DNA of 64,000 nt, taken from the NCBI RefSeq assembly GCF_016906535.1, contig NC_057381.1, positions 496,001-560,000 on the forward strand, in the 5' to 3' direction. The DNA comes from Rhizoctonia solani (lineage: Eukaryota; Basidiomycota; Agaricomycetes; Cantharellales; Ceratobasidiaceae). Shown in pieces: positions 1 through 12,275 of this stretch; within the stretch, counting starts at the first letter, position 1; every line of letters starts with the position of its first letter. The notes under the pieces are model-generated. The model ran no database searches, had not been told where the DNA came from, and saw nothing but the letters and a program-made list of their open reading frames with translations. Both the position numbers and the translations under genes were made by a program.

Positions 1-638
1 GTGGTCATCAGGATGGTCTGAGAGTGTGCGTTTAGCAAGAATGCTGGGCATTGCACTTGAGATTGAGGGTGGTAGGTGTATTCACACAGCTAACTACATG
101 GTTTGTATACACAGGAAGTGACTCAAACTACAGTGCTGGAAGCCTGTAGAAGCCCATAGTTGGGCCAACTGTATGAAATTCAGCCGCCTTTGGGGTTTGG
201 CCTCCCAATGATACAAACATCTTGCGCTGGCGCTTGTGAGTGCCGGCTGAGTCAGAACAGCCACGGGCTCCACGGTAATCTGCCAACACCGTGGTTGGTC
301 AAATACCATCCATGGTAGAATTTGCAATTCTCTTGGTTGGTTTTCTATTACCAAATGGTGCTCCACCACGATAAATTCCACGGTATTACCGGTGGAACCA
401 TTACCATGAAGCTCCCTACGCCTAAGTCTGGGCTCGTGCGTCTCCGCAAGCTCCGATCCACAGCCCCTAACACCGACCGTGGTTATGATACGTCCACGAC
501 GGAAAGATAGTCTCAAGCTTCGCAATACCATAAATAGTTAAAGCCTGTAAATTTGTGTTTTTGAGATACTACATGATCATACAACAAAGCGCAGAACAAT
601 TAAACAAATAAAACTACAGTTTACATTAACCAAGCCTA
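1..638. other. Gene-poor left edge
   Basis: I see no convincing gene here. A 145-codon open frame on the minus strand (94-531) has no recognisable motif and an arginine-rich, non-protein-like composition. The stretch from 536 to 638 is AT-rich and is probably the 3' flank of the permease gene. Confidence 0.4.
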
Positions 639-2796
639 TCAGATAATGTTAGCGCGACTATCTCGGGTGTAGTTCAACATCAGACTTACCCAGAACTTCT
701 CCCAAACGTTCTTTGGTGGTGGTTCATCGTAAGTGTCGGCCTCAATTTCCGCAATTCCGCTGTAGAAGTCCATCTCGTGGGGTTTGGGCATGGGTTGGCG
801 GCGAACAAACTTGGCACCAATGTATAGGATCGGGAACAAAACCAAGGGGATGTAGTTAGTCACGAAAGTATCGACAGCCCAGTTGCCCTTGAGGAACACC
901 TTCCAGCCGGAGAACTATTGTAGACTCAGTAAAGACTCGAGCAGCGTAAAAAACCAGCAAACTTACGAAGCAGATCAAGAGACAGAAAATCATAGCATAC
1001 CATGCAGCAAAGGGTTGAAGGTTAGACGAGAAAGGAAGTGTGGAGCGGTCAATTCCCTGTGCCTTCATCCCGGCGTAGAAACGGATATAGGTGACGGTAA
1101 TACCGAACCAAGTCATCAGTCCAGCGACAGCAGTCTAAATACAGCGTGAGCACTAGTGTAATCGATCCAGTGGCAAGTACATACCATGTTCGCGAACCAG
1201 TTGAACACTTTGCCCGCACCACTGCTCACGCTCATGTATGCCAGGGAAGAGAACAAGGCACAGAAGATGACGGAAACGTATGGTAAGCCAGACTTCGAAA
1301 CCTTGGAAAAGACCTTGGGCGCATTTCCAGCGAGAGAAAGGCCGTAAAGCGCTCGAGAAGAAGTGTACAAGTCAGAGCTTGCAGCGGACCATGCGGAAGT
1401 GAGGAGAGCAGCATTGATCACGGACGGCAATCCCTTGATACCGGCAGTTTGGATACTATCGGGCGATTAGGTTAGTCAGGTTCCAGCAACATCTACCCTG
1501 AGACTCACGCAATAACGAACGGTGACGCGGCGGCATCACCGGTGTTCAAATTGAGGTTAGGGTGGTTAGATGGGACGAGCAAACCAATGATCAAGGTGCC
1601 TCCAATATAGAACAAGAGAATACGGATGTAGACCCGACGAATGGCCTTGGGCAGGTTGCGACGTGGGTTCTTGGCTTCGCCGGCAGCGATGGCCACGATT
1701 TCGGTTCCAATGAAGGAGAAAGCGGCTTGGGTCATAACCGACCACCATCCGAGGAATTGACCTATCGCCACAGTTTAGTACCGTTATGGTGTGTCAAACT
1801 CACGTGTTCGCTTACCTTTGGATCCAGCGATGCCGGCAAACTGCACAAACGGACCCGGATTCTTCCAGTACCGGAAACCAATGCGGTCATGGTTGGGGCC
1901 TCCACCCAAGTCGAGGACAATACCCAAGATCTGCTCCTTGTCAGAGACCTCAGTCAAGGTTGAGAACGGGTACTTACGATCAAACCCGTAATGGTGATGA
2001 CTTTGATGCTGGCAAATATGAATTCACACTCGCCGTAAACGCCGGCGCCAAGCATGTTGATAACGACAACCACGATCAGACAAATCGATATCCACAATGC
2101 GTCACTGTAGATGACACCACGGTTAGAGCCACGAATCATGCCAAGTTGGAGCCACTTACTTGATGCGTTCCTTCATCCAGTAGTTGATCAATACCGCAGC
2201 AGCCGCCAACTCGGCCGGCAAGATAATCGTCCAGTTGTACCAGTAATTCCACTAAATATATCAAATTGAGTATAGATTCTATTGTGGAGATTCATTCGAT
2301 ACTCACGCCCATCGTAAATGAAAACGCAGGGTCTACGAACCGCTCTGCCAATTTGATATGGCCACCAGGAATTGGTAGGTACGCGATCATTTCACCAAGC
2401 GAAATCATGACTGAATAACACTGACAGAGTAGTTGGTTAGAATCATGCACGTTGTAGCGGTAAAGCAAGCTTACAATGCTGCCGACGACCATGTAACCGA
2501 GCAACAGACCGATTGGACCTCCGCTACTCAAAGAGCCCGCGGTACCAAGGAACAGACCAGTACCGATAACACCGCCGATACTAGCAGAATGATGAGCGTG
2601 TAAGTAAGACAAGTGTGTGATTCAATTACCTGATCATAGCGATGTGCCTGTTCTTCAACTGCCGTTGTAGCTTGCGTTCTACAACATAGTCCTCGCCGAC
2701 TGGGTCGACTGCATGGTTGACCTCATAATCAGAGCCATTCTTGCCCTTCTCATTGGTGTAGACCTGAGGCTTCTCGGTGCTCGAGCTATCGGCCAT
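639..2796 (-). CDS. Amino-acid permease, YAT/AAP family
   Basis: This is a plasma-membrane amino-acid/proton symporter of the fungal YAT (APC superfamily) type. The start is the ATG at 2796, which sits in a good Kozak context (GTGCCATGG); an in-frame upstream codon at 2847 is less likely. Exon 1 encodes a charged cytosolic tail ending HIAMI. It splices (intron about 2581-2633) to [16 protein letters not shown], the hallmark first membrane helix with the amino-acid-binding GxGTGLF loop. Later exons give [14 protein letters not shown], an [20 protein letters not shown] helix, and [20 protein letters not shown] text typical of the family. About eight short introns interrupt the gene. Around ten to twelve hydrophobic segments are visible, and the cytosolic C-tail ends at the TGA at 639-641. 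I see no frame break. Substrate specificity cannot be read from the sequence. Confidence 0.92.
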
Positions 2797-2849
2797 GGCA
2801 CCCGGGTGTAGAGGGAGAGAGGAGGGATGGGGGGAAGGGGACTGCATGC

Positions 2850-5690
2850 GGGGTTATATATAGCCCACCCAGAACATCCCGAGAGGTCTTGGGGCTAATT
2901 TTAAATTAGACCCGGAGAACAGGACTTCTCCAGTTACGCGAGCTCAGAACAGAACAGCCAAGAGAATCACCTCGGCTAACTCAGTGTTGACTTTTCGAGT
3001 GACCTCATGGTCAAATACATGGTATGCCTTCTACAACCGTACGGTGAACTCAGGAACAAATTACCACAATCTATTTTCAGGGGCTGGGTATGATGCTTTT
3101 TATATCGCTCAACTTTGCGATAAGACTTACCTATCGCCCCTTGCTTATCTACAAACTAACTTATCTTCGCGATATCTTCGCGAGTAAAGCTTACCCCGCG
3201 TTATAGCATGTAGATATCGACTTTAACCGGATTAAACTGGGTGGCGATCACGATCGCGATCACCTACACAACCGCCCAGCTTCGTGTTTCAGGAGGTTTC
3301 AGTCCCGAATTTCCAGCTATTAATGGCTTCAAATCTAGTGGTTATTCATTCTTCTGCGCCTTGGCTGTGTAGAGCGCAAGACAGGCAGGTTGAAACTGAT
3401 CGGAGAGAATATGGATATGTACTTACTCCATTGCTATTACGGTATCGTCTATTGACGTGGCGTTAAAAATGCACCACCACCAACGGCCTACCAGCACTTC
3501 ACCTGTCTCTTCATACGATAGTTTGGTATACACCCTCTCCATAATTCCATCCTCTGTATTGGACTGACCTCGATTCCATTCCCACTCAATTGTAACCGCG
3601 TGGGGGCGCATGGACGAGGCACCATGTGACCCCACGGGGCGGAGTCGACCCCGTAAATTATTCGTGGGACCTTGAGTCAAAAGAATCACATGCGCCAATG
3701 GATCACCAGGCGCTTGTCTAGGTTAGCCTCGACCGAGTCGACCATCTCCTGCCGGACAATCCTCCCGATCCCAAATGGGGCATATCCGCACCCAGTCAAC
3801 TCGGAAGTCCGGAAAGACTGGCTGTCTCAAACCCAGTGCAATGTTGTTACTTGACTACGCGCCAACAATGCTTGCCGCGTGTGATCGCATCGATCTATAA
3901 TATGAATATACTTTTCGAATTCAAAGTTCTTGGGCTAACGTATATACCGGTCGCTTAGCCCTGGGATAAACATCTTGCAAACACTCTCATAGGCAAGCCA
4001 ATCGATCGGCAAAATTCATTCTGCGTAAAGGTTTTCGAACCTAACAACTGTATAACTTGCATATTTGAACCAAACGGTTGGCTCGTGGCGATGGTTTATG
4101 GCACCTTCGGCATTTGCTCGCCGGTGAATGCGCTCACTTGACCGAGGTCTATACGGGTACAAGCTTGCCCGGAAGGCTTCTTGCAAAGCATAGCAATTGT
4201 AAACACAGGCTATCCCCCACCAATGACCGGTCCGAGGCAAGCGCCAGACAGAAGTGGGGGGGAGGATATGACGACACTCGGAGTCAACTCGTTTCCTTAA
4301 AAAGGTTGTGGAAATTCGCTCCAGCGCTGCTCTATGGATAGCTTTTAGCCTTCACCCCCTATGTCCATCAAGTATGAAGTAATGGTAGGTTCATTTGTCC
4401 ACCCAACTAAGCGCCCAGCAGCGCCACGTCATACTCGACCCCAAGGATAATATTTTGCGACAATCTCAGAGACAGATTATACATGCAGTGGTGGACCCAC
4501 AGCATGGGAACACCTTGTACCGCGCCTACAATCCGCGAGAAGGAAGGGCAGAGGACGATTAGTATTAGAGTTTGCCATGTTGGATGACATGAAGAACACC
4601 CCAATCCAAAGAAGTAGTAACGACGCTATTGTGGCTTCACAACACCGTACGCGCACTCCTGGGGCAGTTCTACACCCGAGTAGCCCCGCAACACGCCAGC
4701 TCCCATCATCCCCAAAATAATCTCGCGCTCACATGAATACTTTGATTGAATGCAGTAGCTTCGGATCTTGAGCATTTGTGCCGCATCACCTGTGCATGGT
4801 GGGTAGTCATGTCCCCAAAACTCTATGCTCTGGGCAGAGGCCTCGAATCTCTGTGAGAAAAACCATGGGCAACATACCCTCGGGACATATGTTACATCGG
4901 CCGTGCTGGCCGACGCGTTAACGATCCTATATTTCAATTGAGATGTCACACCCAAAATGGCCAATGTATATATGATATCTTTATACTATACCAGTACCTC
5001 TGCTGCAAGTCTCGATTTGACTCGGGTTGGTTTTTGTATGTAGGCTTCAGGCAATGTCACACAGGAACAGCAAGTCTGGCCTTGGACACCAGAAGTATAC
5101 CTCATATGTAAAGAAACTTCCAACTTGTTCCCCTTTGCAGGACTAGAGCCAGGTTCAGATGTCAGTAGATTACAAAGGTAAGTGCTCTTCCTTTGTGCTA
5201 ACGTTCGCCCCTAGAAGCAAGTGACTCTTCGACGTGACCCCTATGTTCACCCTAAATAGCAAAGTGGATGAAAATCAGGACAAAGGAGTGCCGGCGGTTA
5301 GATGTCACGATATCAATACTGACACCCAAGTTATGACCTAAGCGATAGTGTTTCTAAGCGCTGTATACGAGATGATAAAATTACATTTTGATAGCGAGAA
5401 TGACACTCATTAACCAAGATGTATTTGATCAACAGGCGGAATAGGCAAAGCTTATGGCATACGTGGTAAGTAGTGAGCAGTTATTTCGAGACTGACGGAA
5501 CGATTGTTATAAACTAAAAATTGAATCTCGTTCCACCTTTCAAGTAAGCCTACCAAAGCCTCAGATATAGTTTTCAGTTGCCAGAGTCACATATCGACCC
5601 ACATTTAAAAGTGAGTATACCAACGGCGTTTCCTCAACCAGAACACCCAGTCCTTCAGTTCCAGGAGAACCTACCTATCCCACTCATTCA
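2850..5690. other. Long intergenic stretch
   Basis: Only short open frames under 115 codons occur, on both strands, with no domain or plausible exon chain. The first 300 bases upstream of 2796 must hold the permease promoter. The tract at 4250-4265 is G-rich. I recognise no transposon, RNA gene or repeat. Confidence 0.4.
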
Positions 5691-5698
5691 ACTTTTTC

Positions 5699-6460
5699 AT
5701 GATGTCAGGACCATCCATCGCACCTTATCAATGGTACAACCAAGCACCACCAGATGTTGCAACGCTCCAGCGTTTACAGCGGATACCCTACGAAATGTCG
5801 AAGATAACTATCCAGCAGCAGGCTGCCAATTACCATGGTTATACCGAGCACCACACGTATCATTACGTCGTTCCAATAGAACCTGGTGCTCCAGTCACTC
5901 CTTATCTACCTTACGTCCATTCGGTTCCTCCGATTCCCAATTGGTCATTCCCGTTTTCCATTGAAGCAAGCTATACATTTACGCCAGGTTCAATAGGAAT
6001 TCCGCGTAAGGATTGCAATGAAATAGGATGTTATCGAGGTATGGTGCCGCACAGTCTCCGGCTACCCATTCATAACTCCAAGGGAATCCAAGTTAAACCG
6101 ACATCGCGCATTCACGCACCTGATCAACCCATTAATATCCAGAAAGAGTATTCTGAAGTCGAATGCGCCCAATTTCAGACCCAGTGTGCATACAACCAGG
6201 CTTCGGCCCAACCCGAACATAGGTTGACACCAATGAAGTTTCTTCGAGAGCTCCAAACCCTACATATACAAGGTCGAAGTGGGAAATCATCCATCGGTCG
6301 ATTCCTTATACAAGGGGAAGAAGCCCCTGTGACTGTTTGGAGGCCTGATTGGGATGGTCCATTCCTTGTGCAGCACCATTTACCGAATGGCGACGAAGAC
6401 GCAATAAGTGCCGCCCATATAGTCGGTGATATAATTACATGGTGTCCGCCGCCAAAATAA
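5699..6460 (+). CDS. Orphan protein, 253 aa
   Basis: This is a single open frame of 253 codons from an ATG at 5699 (a second ATG follows at 5702) to TAA at 6458-6460. I do not recognise the family. The N-terminal half is rich in Pro, Tyr, Gln and His, as in many fungal disordered regulators. The C-terminal part has a basic serine patch (QGRSGKSSIGRF) followed by a WRPDWDGPFLV segment. There is no signal peptide or membrane segment. Splice-like GTGAGT at 5611 and an AG near 5657 leave room for a 5' exon, so the start may be incomplete. The composition is more protein-like than that of the surrounding spurious frames. Confidence 0.5.
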   Translation: MMSGPSIAPYQWYNQAPPDVATLQRLQRIPYEMSKITIQQQAANYHGYTEHHTYHYVVPIEPGAPVTPYLPYVHSVPPIPNWSFPFSIEASYTFTPGSIGIPRKDCNEIGCYRGMVPHSLRLPIHNSKGIQVKPTSRIHAPDQPINIQKEYSEVECAQFQTQCAYNQASAQPEHRLTPMKFLRELQTLHIQGRSGKSSIGRFLIQGEEAPVTVWRPDWDGPFLVQHHLPNGDEDAISAAHIVGDIITWCPPPK

Positions 6461-7137
6461 AGGTGTCTTGGAGGACGAAATGTGTGGAAGCTGTGTATAT
6501 CACTACTCATGGCTGGACGTTGTTTTGGTGATCCCTATAATATAAGGCACTCGGCTCAGTGTATTTACGTTCTTGTTGTTTCCATACTTACCAGATGGTC
6601 TCGTTAATGTCACGCCCCGCACTATGTATACGTACAACAACCGCTGCGCATCCCTTGCAACCGCAGCCTGTTCGTCAGTGAAATAAGAGCCACTCACCTC
6701 GCGACACCCGCACTGTACGCAGCCTTGAGGGTGTAAAACGGTCACATCTGGCCAGCAACCTCGTCGTTTAAGTACCCCCCAGCGTCACAATAACCCAGCT
6801 TTGCACCGTCATCGACTAACCTCCTCCCATCATCTTATTGTCCTACCCGCGCCTGATTGGCTCGATCACTTCTTCGGATGGCAAACAGACACCATCCGTC
6901 GGTGTTATAATTACGTGAGCAGTCGGTGATAAGAGCTCTCATCCGACGATTCTGTCACACTTTGACAGTCACGCCATCACGAATTCTTCACTTCACGCAA
7001 GAAAGCAAGGACTAGTTTCGAGGGCGTTGGACACGCCGTCAGAATGATACATAATGTTAGGATGGTTGCTGGTTGAGTAGCAGATCAGTGCTATTCTCTC
7101 CCCCAAGTCAACCGACACACTTGGCACCATTCTAACC
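6461..7137. other. Intergenic, promoter of the 7.1 kb gene
   Basis: No coding exon chain is seen. The region is bounded by the stop at 6460 and the ATG at 7138. The segment 6740-7130 is C/T-rich in places and is the likely promoter and 5' UTR of the downstream gene. Confidence 0.35.
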
Positions 7138-7946
7138 ATGTCTCCTTATTCCACTTCTTCTGCCGCCTCGAGCCAGACTGCCGTGGCCGAACCTCAAGCA
7201 CAGCTTCTCGAGCACTCCGGGTCCGCCTTGAAGGCATCCAAGAGTCACAAAAAGTCCAAAACGTATGTCTACTTTCGATCGGAGTGACCTTGAACAACAT
7301 CTCATTTCAGTCATTCTAGTCCTCAAGAATGGTCTCCCGAGCTTCGTCAAGCAGTTGCGCATGACATCGATGATTTCTTTGGTGGCCCTGAGCCAGTAAA
7401 GGTCAAGAAGCCTAAACCTGCCGTTCCCAAGGCCCCTCGTGCGGACCGTGGCCACAGTGCGTCCAACTCATTAGGTACTGCTTTACCACCTTCTTACGAA
7501 CTTCCTTCCCATCTTGCGCCTGTCTCTAAACCCCGTACTATTGCCCGGTCTTTTTTCTTATATGGATTCAGTAAGTCATATATGCACTCGTTTACATGGT
7601 TAAACAGCGTCTCATACTATAACCTTTCCTCCTAGTCTTTCCTCCTTTTTGGGTAATCGGCGCTTGCATCTTGTGGTCTAAACTCAGACCGGATCCTGAA
7701 CCTACTATCGAACCTCTACCCAAAGAAATCGAAGCGGGCTACGGCAGAGCACCCTCTGAAGCTTACAAGCGAGCCGAGTACAAGCTCCTTCGGCACACTG
7801 AACTCGTATGGGCCCGGCGCTGTCTAATTGCTGCAATCACTTTCGTTCTCGTGGTTATCGTTATTATTGTGGGTACACGCGTCGCTGGCATCGGGGCGTT
7901 TGCGAGTTCGGATTCGAAAACCATGCCTCGGCCAATTATTGGCTAG
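7138..7946 (+). CDS. PY-motif membrane protein, FFG-motif family, copy A
   Basis: There are three exons: 7138-7262, 7311-7570 and 7636-7946. They join in frame to a 231-residue protein. The cytosolic N-half carries IDDFFGGPEP and a PPSY (PPxY) motif in TALPPSYELP, which in fungi commonly recruits the Rsp5/NEDD4 WW domains. Then come FFLYGF, an exon junction, and the hydrophobic IFPPFWVIGACILW segment. A charged loop follows, then a second strong membrane helix (LIAAITFVLVVIVIIVGTRV). The exon junction lies exactly between YGF and FPPFW, as in the gene at 28.9-29.6 kb, so the two are paralogues. The function is not known to me. By analogy with small yeast PY-motif membrane proteins such as Sna3 and Rcr1 it could be a ubiquitin-ligase adaptor, but that is inference. 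Confidence 0.8.
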
Positions 7947-8754
7947 TTTTCTTAGGCTTTTTAGGATTTCTATGAGTACGATGTATTATTATTATTACCT
8001 TTTTGTATTAGTATTAGACGCCTGTTCATATGTCTTCTATAATGACAAACCTTGCTAAACCATTAGACTGAACGAGCCGAAAGCCGAGAAACTTGGCGTT
8101 AGACCTCGCTAGGGATTCTCGTGTTTTGTTACCCCTTTCCACAATCGCGGATCGCATGGTGTCTTGATCGTACAGGCTGTCACTCCAGCGACTGTCGTGA
8201 CGCGAAGTTTACGCAGAAGGTGCATTGGGATGGGGTCGGTGTTCTACAATCCCTGTCTTTTCTGGTTTGGGGTCCCCTTTGGCTCGTTGTTATTTGATGT
8301 GAATGCGCGGCGATGTGGATACTTTGTCTAATGGCAGTGGGTGTAGTTCCGCATACATAATCCCTAAGCGTTACTTCGCAAAAGAGCCTACACCACGTCC
8401 CCAGAAATAGGCCCTAGCGATAACTGTGGAAGTTTGGGCAATGCGTCAAACTCAGCAGGGGGATCCAGAGTCGATCGTACTGGTCAATGAAAGACGGTAG
8501 CCTGAAGCATCAATTTTGTAGGTATGATAGTGGCAGCAAATAGACATTTGTTCTGCCAATCCATGTCCAACTCCCGGAGATGTAACGGAATTCAGATTTC
8601 GTCTGGAGACGAAAGGTGTGGTAGGCACGGAAACAAGCACGTGCAAATTACTAAGTACCAAAAGTAACTAAGTTACCTAATCAATACAGTTCACTGATCA
8701 AACGCACCGCCTCACCGCAGCAAAGGATTCTCTTTCTACCCAACGTCGACCACG
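7947..8754. other. Intergenic
   Basis: This is the 3' flank of the 7.1 kb gene and the promoter of the four-span protein. No exon-like open frame or RNA gene was recognised. Confidence 0.35.
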
Positions 8755-9854
8755 ATGAAGATGCACGAATATTGTTGTTGTGGTGTGTACCCTAGAACGA
8801 AATGTGCCGCCCGAATACTCAATAGCAGATAGCCATTCCCCTTCTCAATGTTGGGATTTATACCGTCATCGCCGAACAGTTTGTGTGTCTGATTATTAGT
8901 CGCCTGACCGTAGATCATTAATTCTTGTAATAGATCATGGGTGTAGTAGTTGGTACACTCTCGATTGCCACTCCTTTCAGTAAGCGTTCTCTTATTATCC
9001 ATCTATTTCCTTTACTGACTGGTTGGCGGAACAATAGTTGTTGGGGCCTCCGTCCCGGGCTTTGCCCCATGGGTACTCGCCATCGTATGCTACGTCGTTG
9101 CGGGAATACAGCTATTCGGGTTTATTGGCGTGTTCAAGGTTTGCATTTCCATTTGCTTGCAGTTACGAACCAAATTGAACATGATTCCAGGAGAAAGCAG
9201 GTCTATTTCACAAATACGTGATGGTTAACTCGGTTGTCGTAATGGGTGCCTTTGGAGTTGCAGCCGCGTTTATCGCCATCTCTGGCACCCGACACAACAC
9301 CGCTACCGACCGATGCCAAGCTACTTTCTTCAGCGGAAACTCAACCGCCTCAGCCTCGGCTTCAAGCGACACGGGCGAGGGGAGACAAGTCTGCGATGTG
9401 TTTACTTGGGTTATTCTAGGACTCATGGCTGGTTTGTGGGTAACACTTGCGTTCTTCCAGGTACGCATCCGCTTGCATCCAGCCTAGTGCCTTAAGTTGA
9501 ACCGAACTTCATTTATAGGCGTACCTCCTGATGGTCACGCGTTTCTACTCGCAATCCCAACGTGCTGACCACAAAAAATATTATTCCATCTACTCCCAGA
9601 TCGATATTCCCCTCAACGATAGGAATAACGACAATGATGCGTGGAACGCCCGTCCCAGCACAGATTCATGGCATGCGGGCGCCGCGATGGGCGCTAACGA
9701 AGCCCAGCATAGACGCCAACATAGTGCCGCGGCATATGACGAGAAGTACGACTCGGAGCCGTCATATGGGGTAAAGAGACAGGACTCGGATAGATCTTTT
9801 GCTGAACCTCACAGGCCTATTGGGAACGAGCAGCCATACCAATACAGACAATAA
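8755..9854 (+). CDS. Four-span membrane protein of basidiomycete type
   Basis: Six short exons can be joined in frame, the first ones being 8755-8782, 8833-8882 and 8934 onward; the last begins near 9521 and ends at the TAA at 9852-9854. Exon 1 reads MKMHEYCCC, a cysteine cluster suited to palmitoylation. It runs directly into AIPLLNVGIYTVIAEQF. Further membrane segments are VVVGTLSIATPF, a span around WVLAIVCYVVAGIQLFGFIG, VVVMGAFGVAAAFIAISG, and WVILGLMAGLWVTLAFFQ. A short Cys-containing loop (RCQATFF through QVCDVF) separates the last two and faces the side opposite the tails. The C-tail is hydrophilic, rich in Asp, Asn, Gln and Tyr. The architecture is tetraspan-like, but I cannot name a family or a function. 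Confidence 0.75.
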
Positions 9855-10377
9855 TCATGAAATGGACAAACATTACTGGATTCTGTTGCCCTTTCTTCTG
9901 TCTTTTTCTCTCCGAATGGACATGTGCGTTCTGCCGGACAATTTTGATATCATACCTGCATCTTGGTTTAGTCTCTCCAATCACACTCACCGTCGTTTAT
10001 TCTCGTTGACAAGTTTTGAAGGTTTACTGTAGCGTATCTAGAATTTATGGGGACCATACACAAGTTGTGATTGCATACATTGATTCATATGTAAGAGTCC
10101 AAGCTCCGCATGAAGCGTATAGCTATCTCGGACAATTAAGTTACGCAGAGGGTGCGGGAAGGCCAACTTTCTGCTGCCACCCTCTCTGCCAGAATCCTGG
10201 TATCTTCGCAGAGGGCTTTTTCCCAAGCGCACCCTTGGCAATACCTAAACCCGTCGCAGAGGTACTCATGCCTGTTAGCCTCTCTCCTGCGCGAATTTTT
10301 CGCTTTCCTGTTTCCGAGACTGGGAGAGAACGATCGAGCAGTCCGGAGAATGCACGCGGTTCCGCAAGGAGTTTGTT
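9855..10377. other. Intergenic between converging genes
   Basis: The four-span gene (+) and the bL17m gene (-) converge here. A minus-strand frame from 10275 overlaps the bL17m 3' end and could represent an alternative last exon. Otherwise nothing is seen. Confidence 0.3.
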
Positions 10378-11128
10378 CTACACGAGCATTGAGACAACAT
10401 CCGTGTATGAACTGATAAGTAAACTAACCGCATGTTCTTGAGCAACCGCCTCCAGCCGTTTTTTCCCTTCATCTCCACTGAACTTCAAGGCCTTGTCCAC
10501 TGCCCACTTGGTCCGTTCTCGTAGCCCTCTCCCTGGTTCATTGACCGCAAAAGAGCCAGCTGTCTCTCTTCCTACCGCACGCCCAGCCATTTGAAGTCTT
10601 AAGTCTCGCGGTCCATCAACGAGTTGCAGTATCGCCTTTGGGGCATGGTCACCTTGTCGATGCCCATATTTTAGAATACGAGTATATCCACCTGGTCTTT
10701 GGAGGTACCGATCACGGTAAGTCGTGAATAGCTTGTCCAAAATGGAGTGCGGGTTCTATCAATGAATTACATCAGGGACCGGGTACTTGGGCTAAAGTGT
10801 GAAAGACATACGAGGAGGAAACCTTCAGCGTCTTGTCGAGCTGGAAGAGTGCCTTTCTTGGCCAAAGTAATAACCTAACAGTATATATCTTAGAAGCTGT
10901 TAGAAAAAATGGAGTTGTTCCTCACCTTCTCAGCCAGCCTTGCAGTCTCCTTAGCTTTGGCTACCGTTGTCATAATTTGCTCATGCTGCAAGAGAGACGA
11001 GACCAAGTTCCTACAAGCATCCAATCCATTTGGATGATTTCAAGCAATCCAAAAATGGCGTACCTCAGCATAAGATTCCTATGCGAACTCGTTCGTGATA
11101 ATTTTCGAAATGCTATCCCATGCTTCAT
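10378..11128 (-). CDS. Mitochondrial large-subunit ribosomal protein bL17m
   Basis: The protein is a component of the mitochondrial large ribosomal subunit. The start ATG at 11128 opens [17 protein letters not shown], the near-invariant bL17 N-terminus. Exon 1 is 11064-11128. Exon 2 (about 10925-11011) continues [20 protein letters not shown], then a third exon holds the KGTLQLDK-type segment. The last exon starts near 10740 with [13 protein letters not shown] and GGYTRILK, both classic bL17 text. A C-terminal extension beyond the bacterial core (AVDKALKF and a Lys-rich helix) is usual for mitochondrial forms. The exact C-terminus is uncertain: the frame runs to 10378, but a possible donor (GTTAGT) lies about 65 nt upstream of the stop. 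It is divergently arranged with the acyl carrier protein gene. Confidence 0.93.
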
Positions 11129-11253
11129 CTCGAACTAAGGCAGATCGTCGTTTAAATAAAGTCAAGTTTATGTGATCGGAGCCTCTCATCACGTGACCCA
11201 ATCGAGTTTTCCTCCCACCGCATCCGGCCTCATCCCCCTCCAAATCACTTACG
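11129..11253. promoter_or_regulatory. Divergent promoter for two mitochondrial genes
   Basis: Only 125 bp separate the ATG of bL17m (-) from the ATG of the acyl carrier protein (+). This short spacer must hold both transcription starts or parts of both 5' UTRs. A CACGTG E-box-like core is approximated by the ATCACGTGAC at about 11190. The co-regulation is an inference from the arrangement. Confidence 0.55.
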
Positions 11254-11784
11254 ATGTCTGCACTATTCCGCCGATCTGTATTCAACATTGCACGTACCGC
11301 ATCGGTGCCTTCCCGTGCTGCAATTATGCGCCCGGCGTTTGCCGTCCGTTCTTATGCAGCTGCTGCGGGTTTGTCCAAAGATGATATTCAAGTGCGGGTA
11401 TTGGACGTCTTGAAGACTTTCGAAAAGGTGGACCCTGCAAAAGTGAGCAGTGATGTATTTACTATTTGAAGCTACATATATCTAATTTCTTTGTAGTTGG
11501 CTCCAACTTCTTCGTTTACGGAAGATCTTGGATTAGATAGTTTGGATGCTGTCGAGGCAGTGATGGCTATTGAGGAGGCAAGTCCAAGTGATAGACGCGA
11601 CAAGGAGAGCACTAACTGGAGGGAAACAGGAGTTCTCGATCGAGATTCCAGATGCTGAAGCTGATGAGATCAAGACCGTCCAGCAAGGTGAGTCGAATAT
11701 GCGCTGATAAATAGCCACACTCTGATATTGATTTTTTTGCATCAAGCAATTGATTACATTGCCAACACCCCGGAAGGTGTGTAA
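11254..11784 (+). CDS. Mitochondrial acyl carrier protein
   Basis: This is the carrier of mitochondrial type II fatty-acid synthesis and also a subunit of respiratory complex I; it supports lipoate and Fe-S assembly. Four exons (11254-11442, 11497-11577, 11630-11687, 11747-11784) give 121 residues. Residues 1 to about 35 form an Arg/Ala/Ser-rich mitochondrial presequence (FRRSVFNIARTASVPSRAA). The phosphopantetheine site is EDLGLDSLDAVE, with the modified serine at about residue 78. IEEEFSIEIPDAEADEI and the AIDYI helix complete the ACP fold. The junction IEE/EFS requires an intron starting GCAAGT, so intron 2 is a GC-AG intron. The gene is divergent from bL17m. Confidence 0.96.
11578..11629 (+). 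other. GC-AG intron in the ACP gene
   Basis: This 52-nt intron reads GCAAGT at its 5' end and ACAG at its 3' end, with a CTAAC branch-like site near 11613. The upstream exon ends GAGGAG. No GT donor nearby keeps the frame, and the resulting IEEEFSIEI matches the conserved ACP sequence. Confidence 0.85.
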
Positions 11785-12275
11785 AATCGAGTTGGGTTGG
11801 TAGACGCAGACAGCTGACACTCTCCCATTAGCCCACTAAATAACATAAAACATGTAGTTATTTTCCCAATAACAATTACTATATGATCACTGTTCATCTT
11901 CGTTTGGGGGGACCAAAATGCTTCGTCTGTAATGTAGAATACACGCGCATGTATTCCGAAGCCTGTATCCTGCCTGATCTATATTATGACGTCGGTTCGA
12001 TCACCAGCCCAGAGGTAACGCCGCCTGACCAACCTTATTGTTTTCGTTTAAATTGACTCATTAATTGATAGATAGGACTCAATCAGGTAGCTCATTAAAG
12101 TCATTGTTCAATCATGACGAAATTCTTAAATCTCACTGGTTCGTTTACCGGCGCTAAATGAGCTCGGTTCTTCCAATCCGATCAAGTTACCCTACTCTTG
12201 GCGTGCTTGCCTACGGGCACACGTGTTATTTAGCTACACGTATTGTTTTCTGACTGCTTTTATCCTTCCCCTCAG
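11785..12275. other. Intergenic
   Basis: This is the 3' flank of the ACP gene and upstream region of the P450 locus. It is AT-rich and contains no gene that I can support. Confidence 0.35.

Noticed and set aside
94..531. 145-codon minus-strand open frame as a gene
   Set aside because: Arginine-rich random-like text with no motif or splice partners.
638..646. ATCAGATAA at the permease stop as an iron-GATA site
   Set aside because: It overlaps the stop codon at the 3' end of the gene; about one chance match per window is expected.
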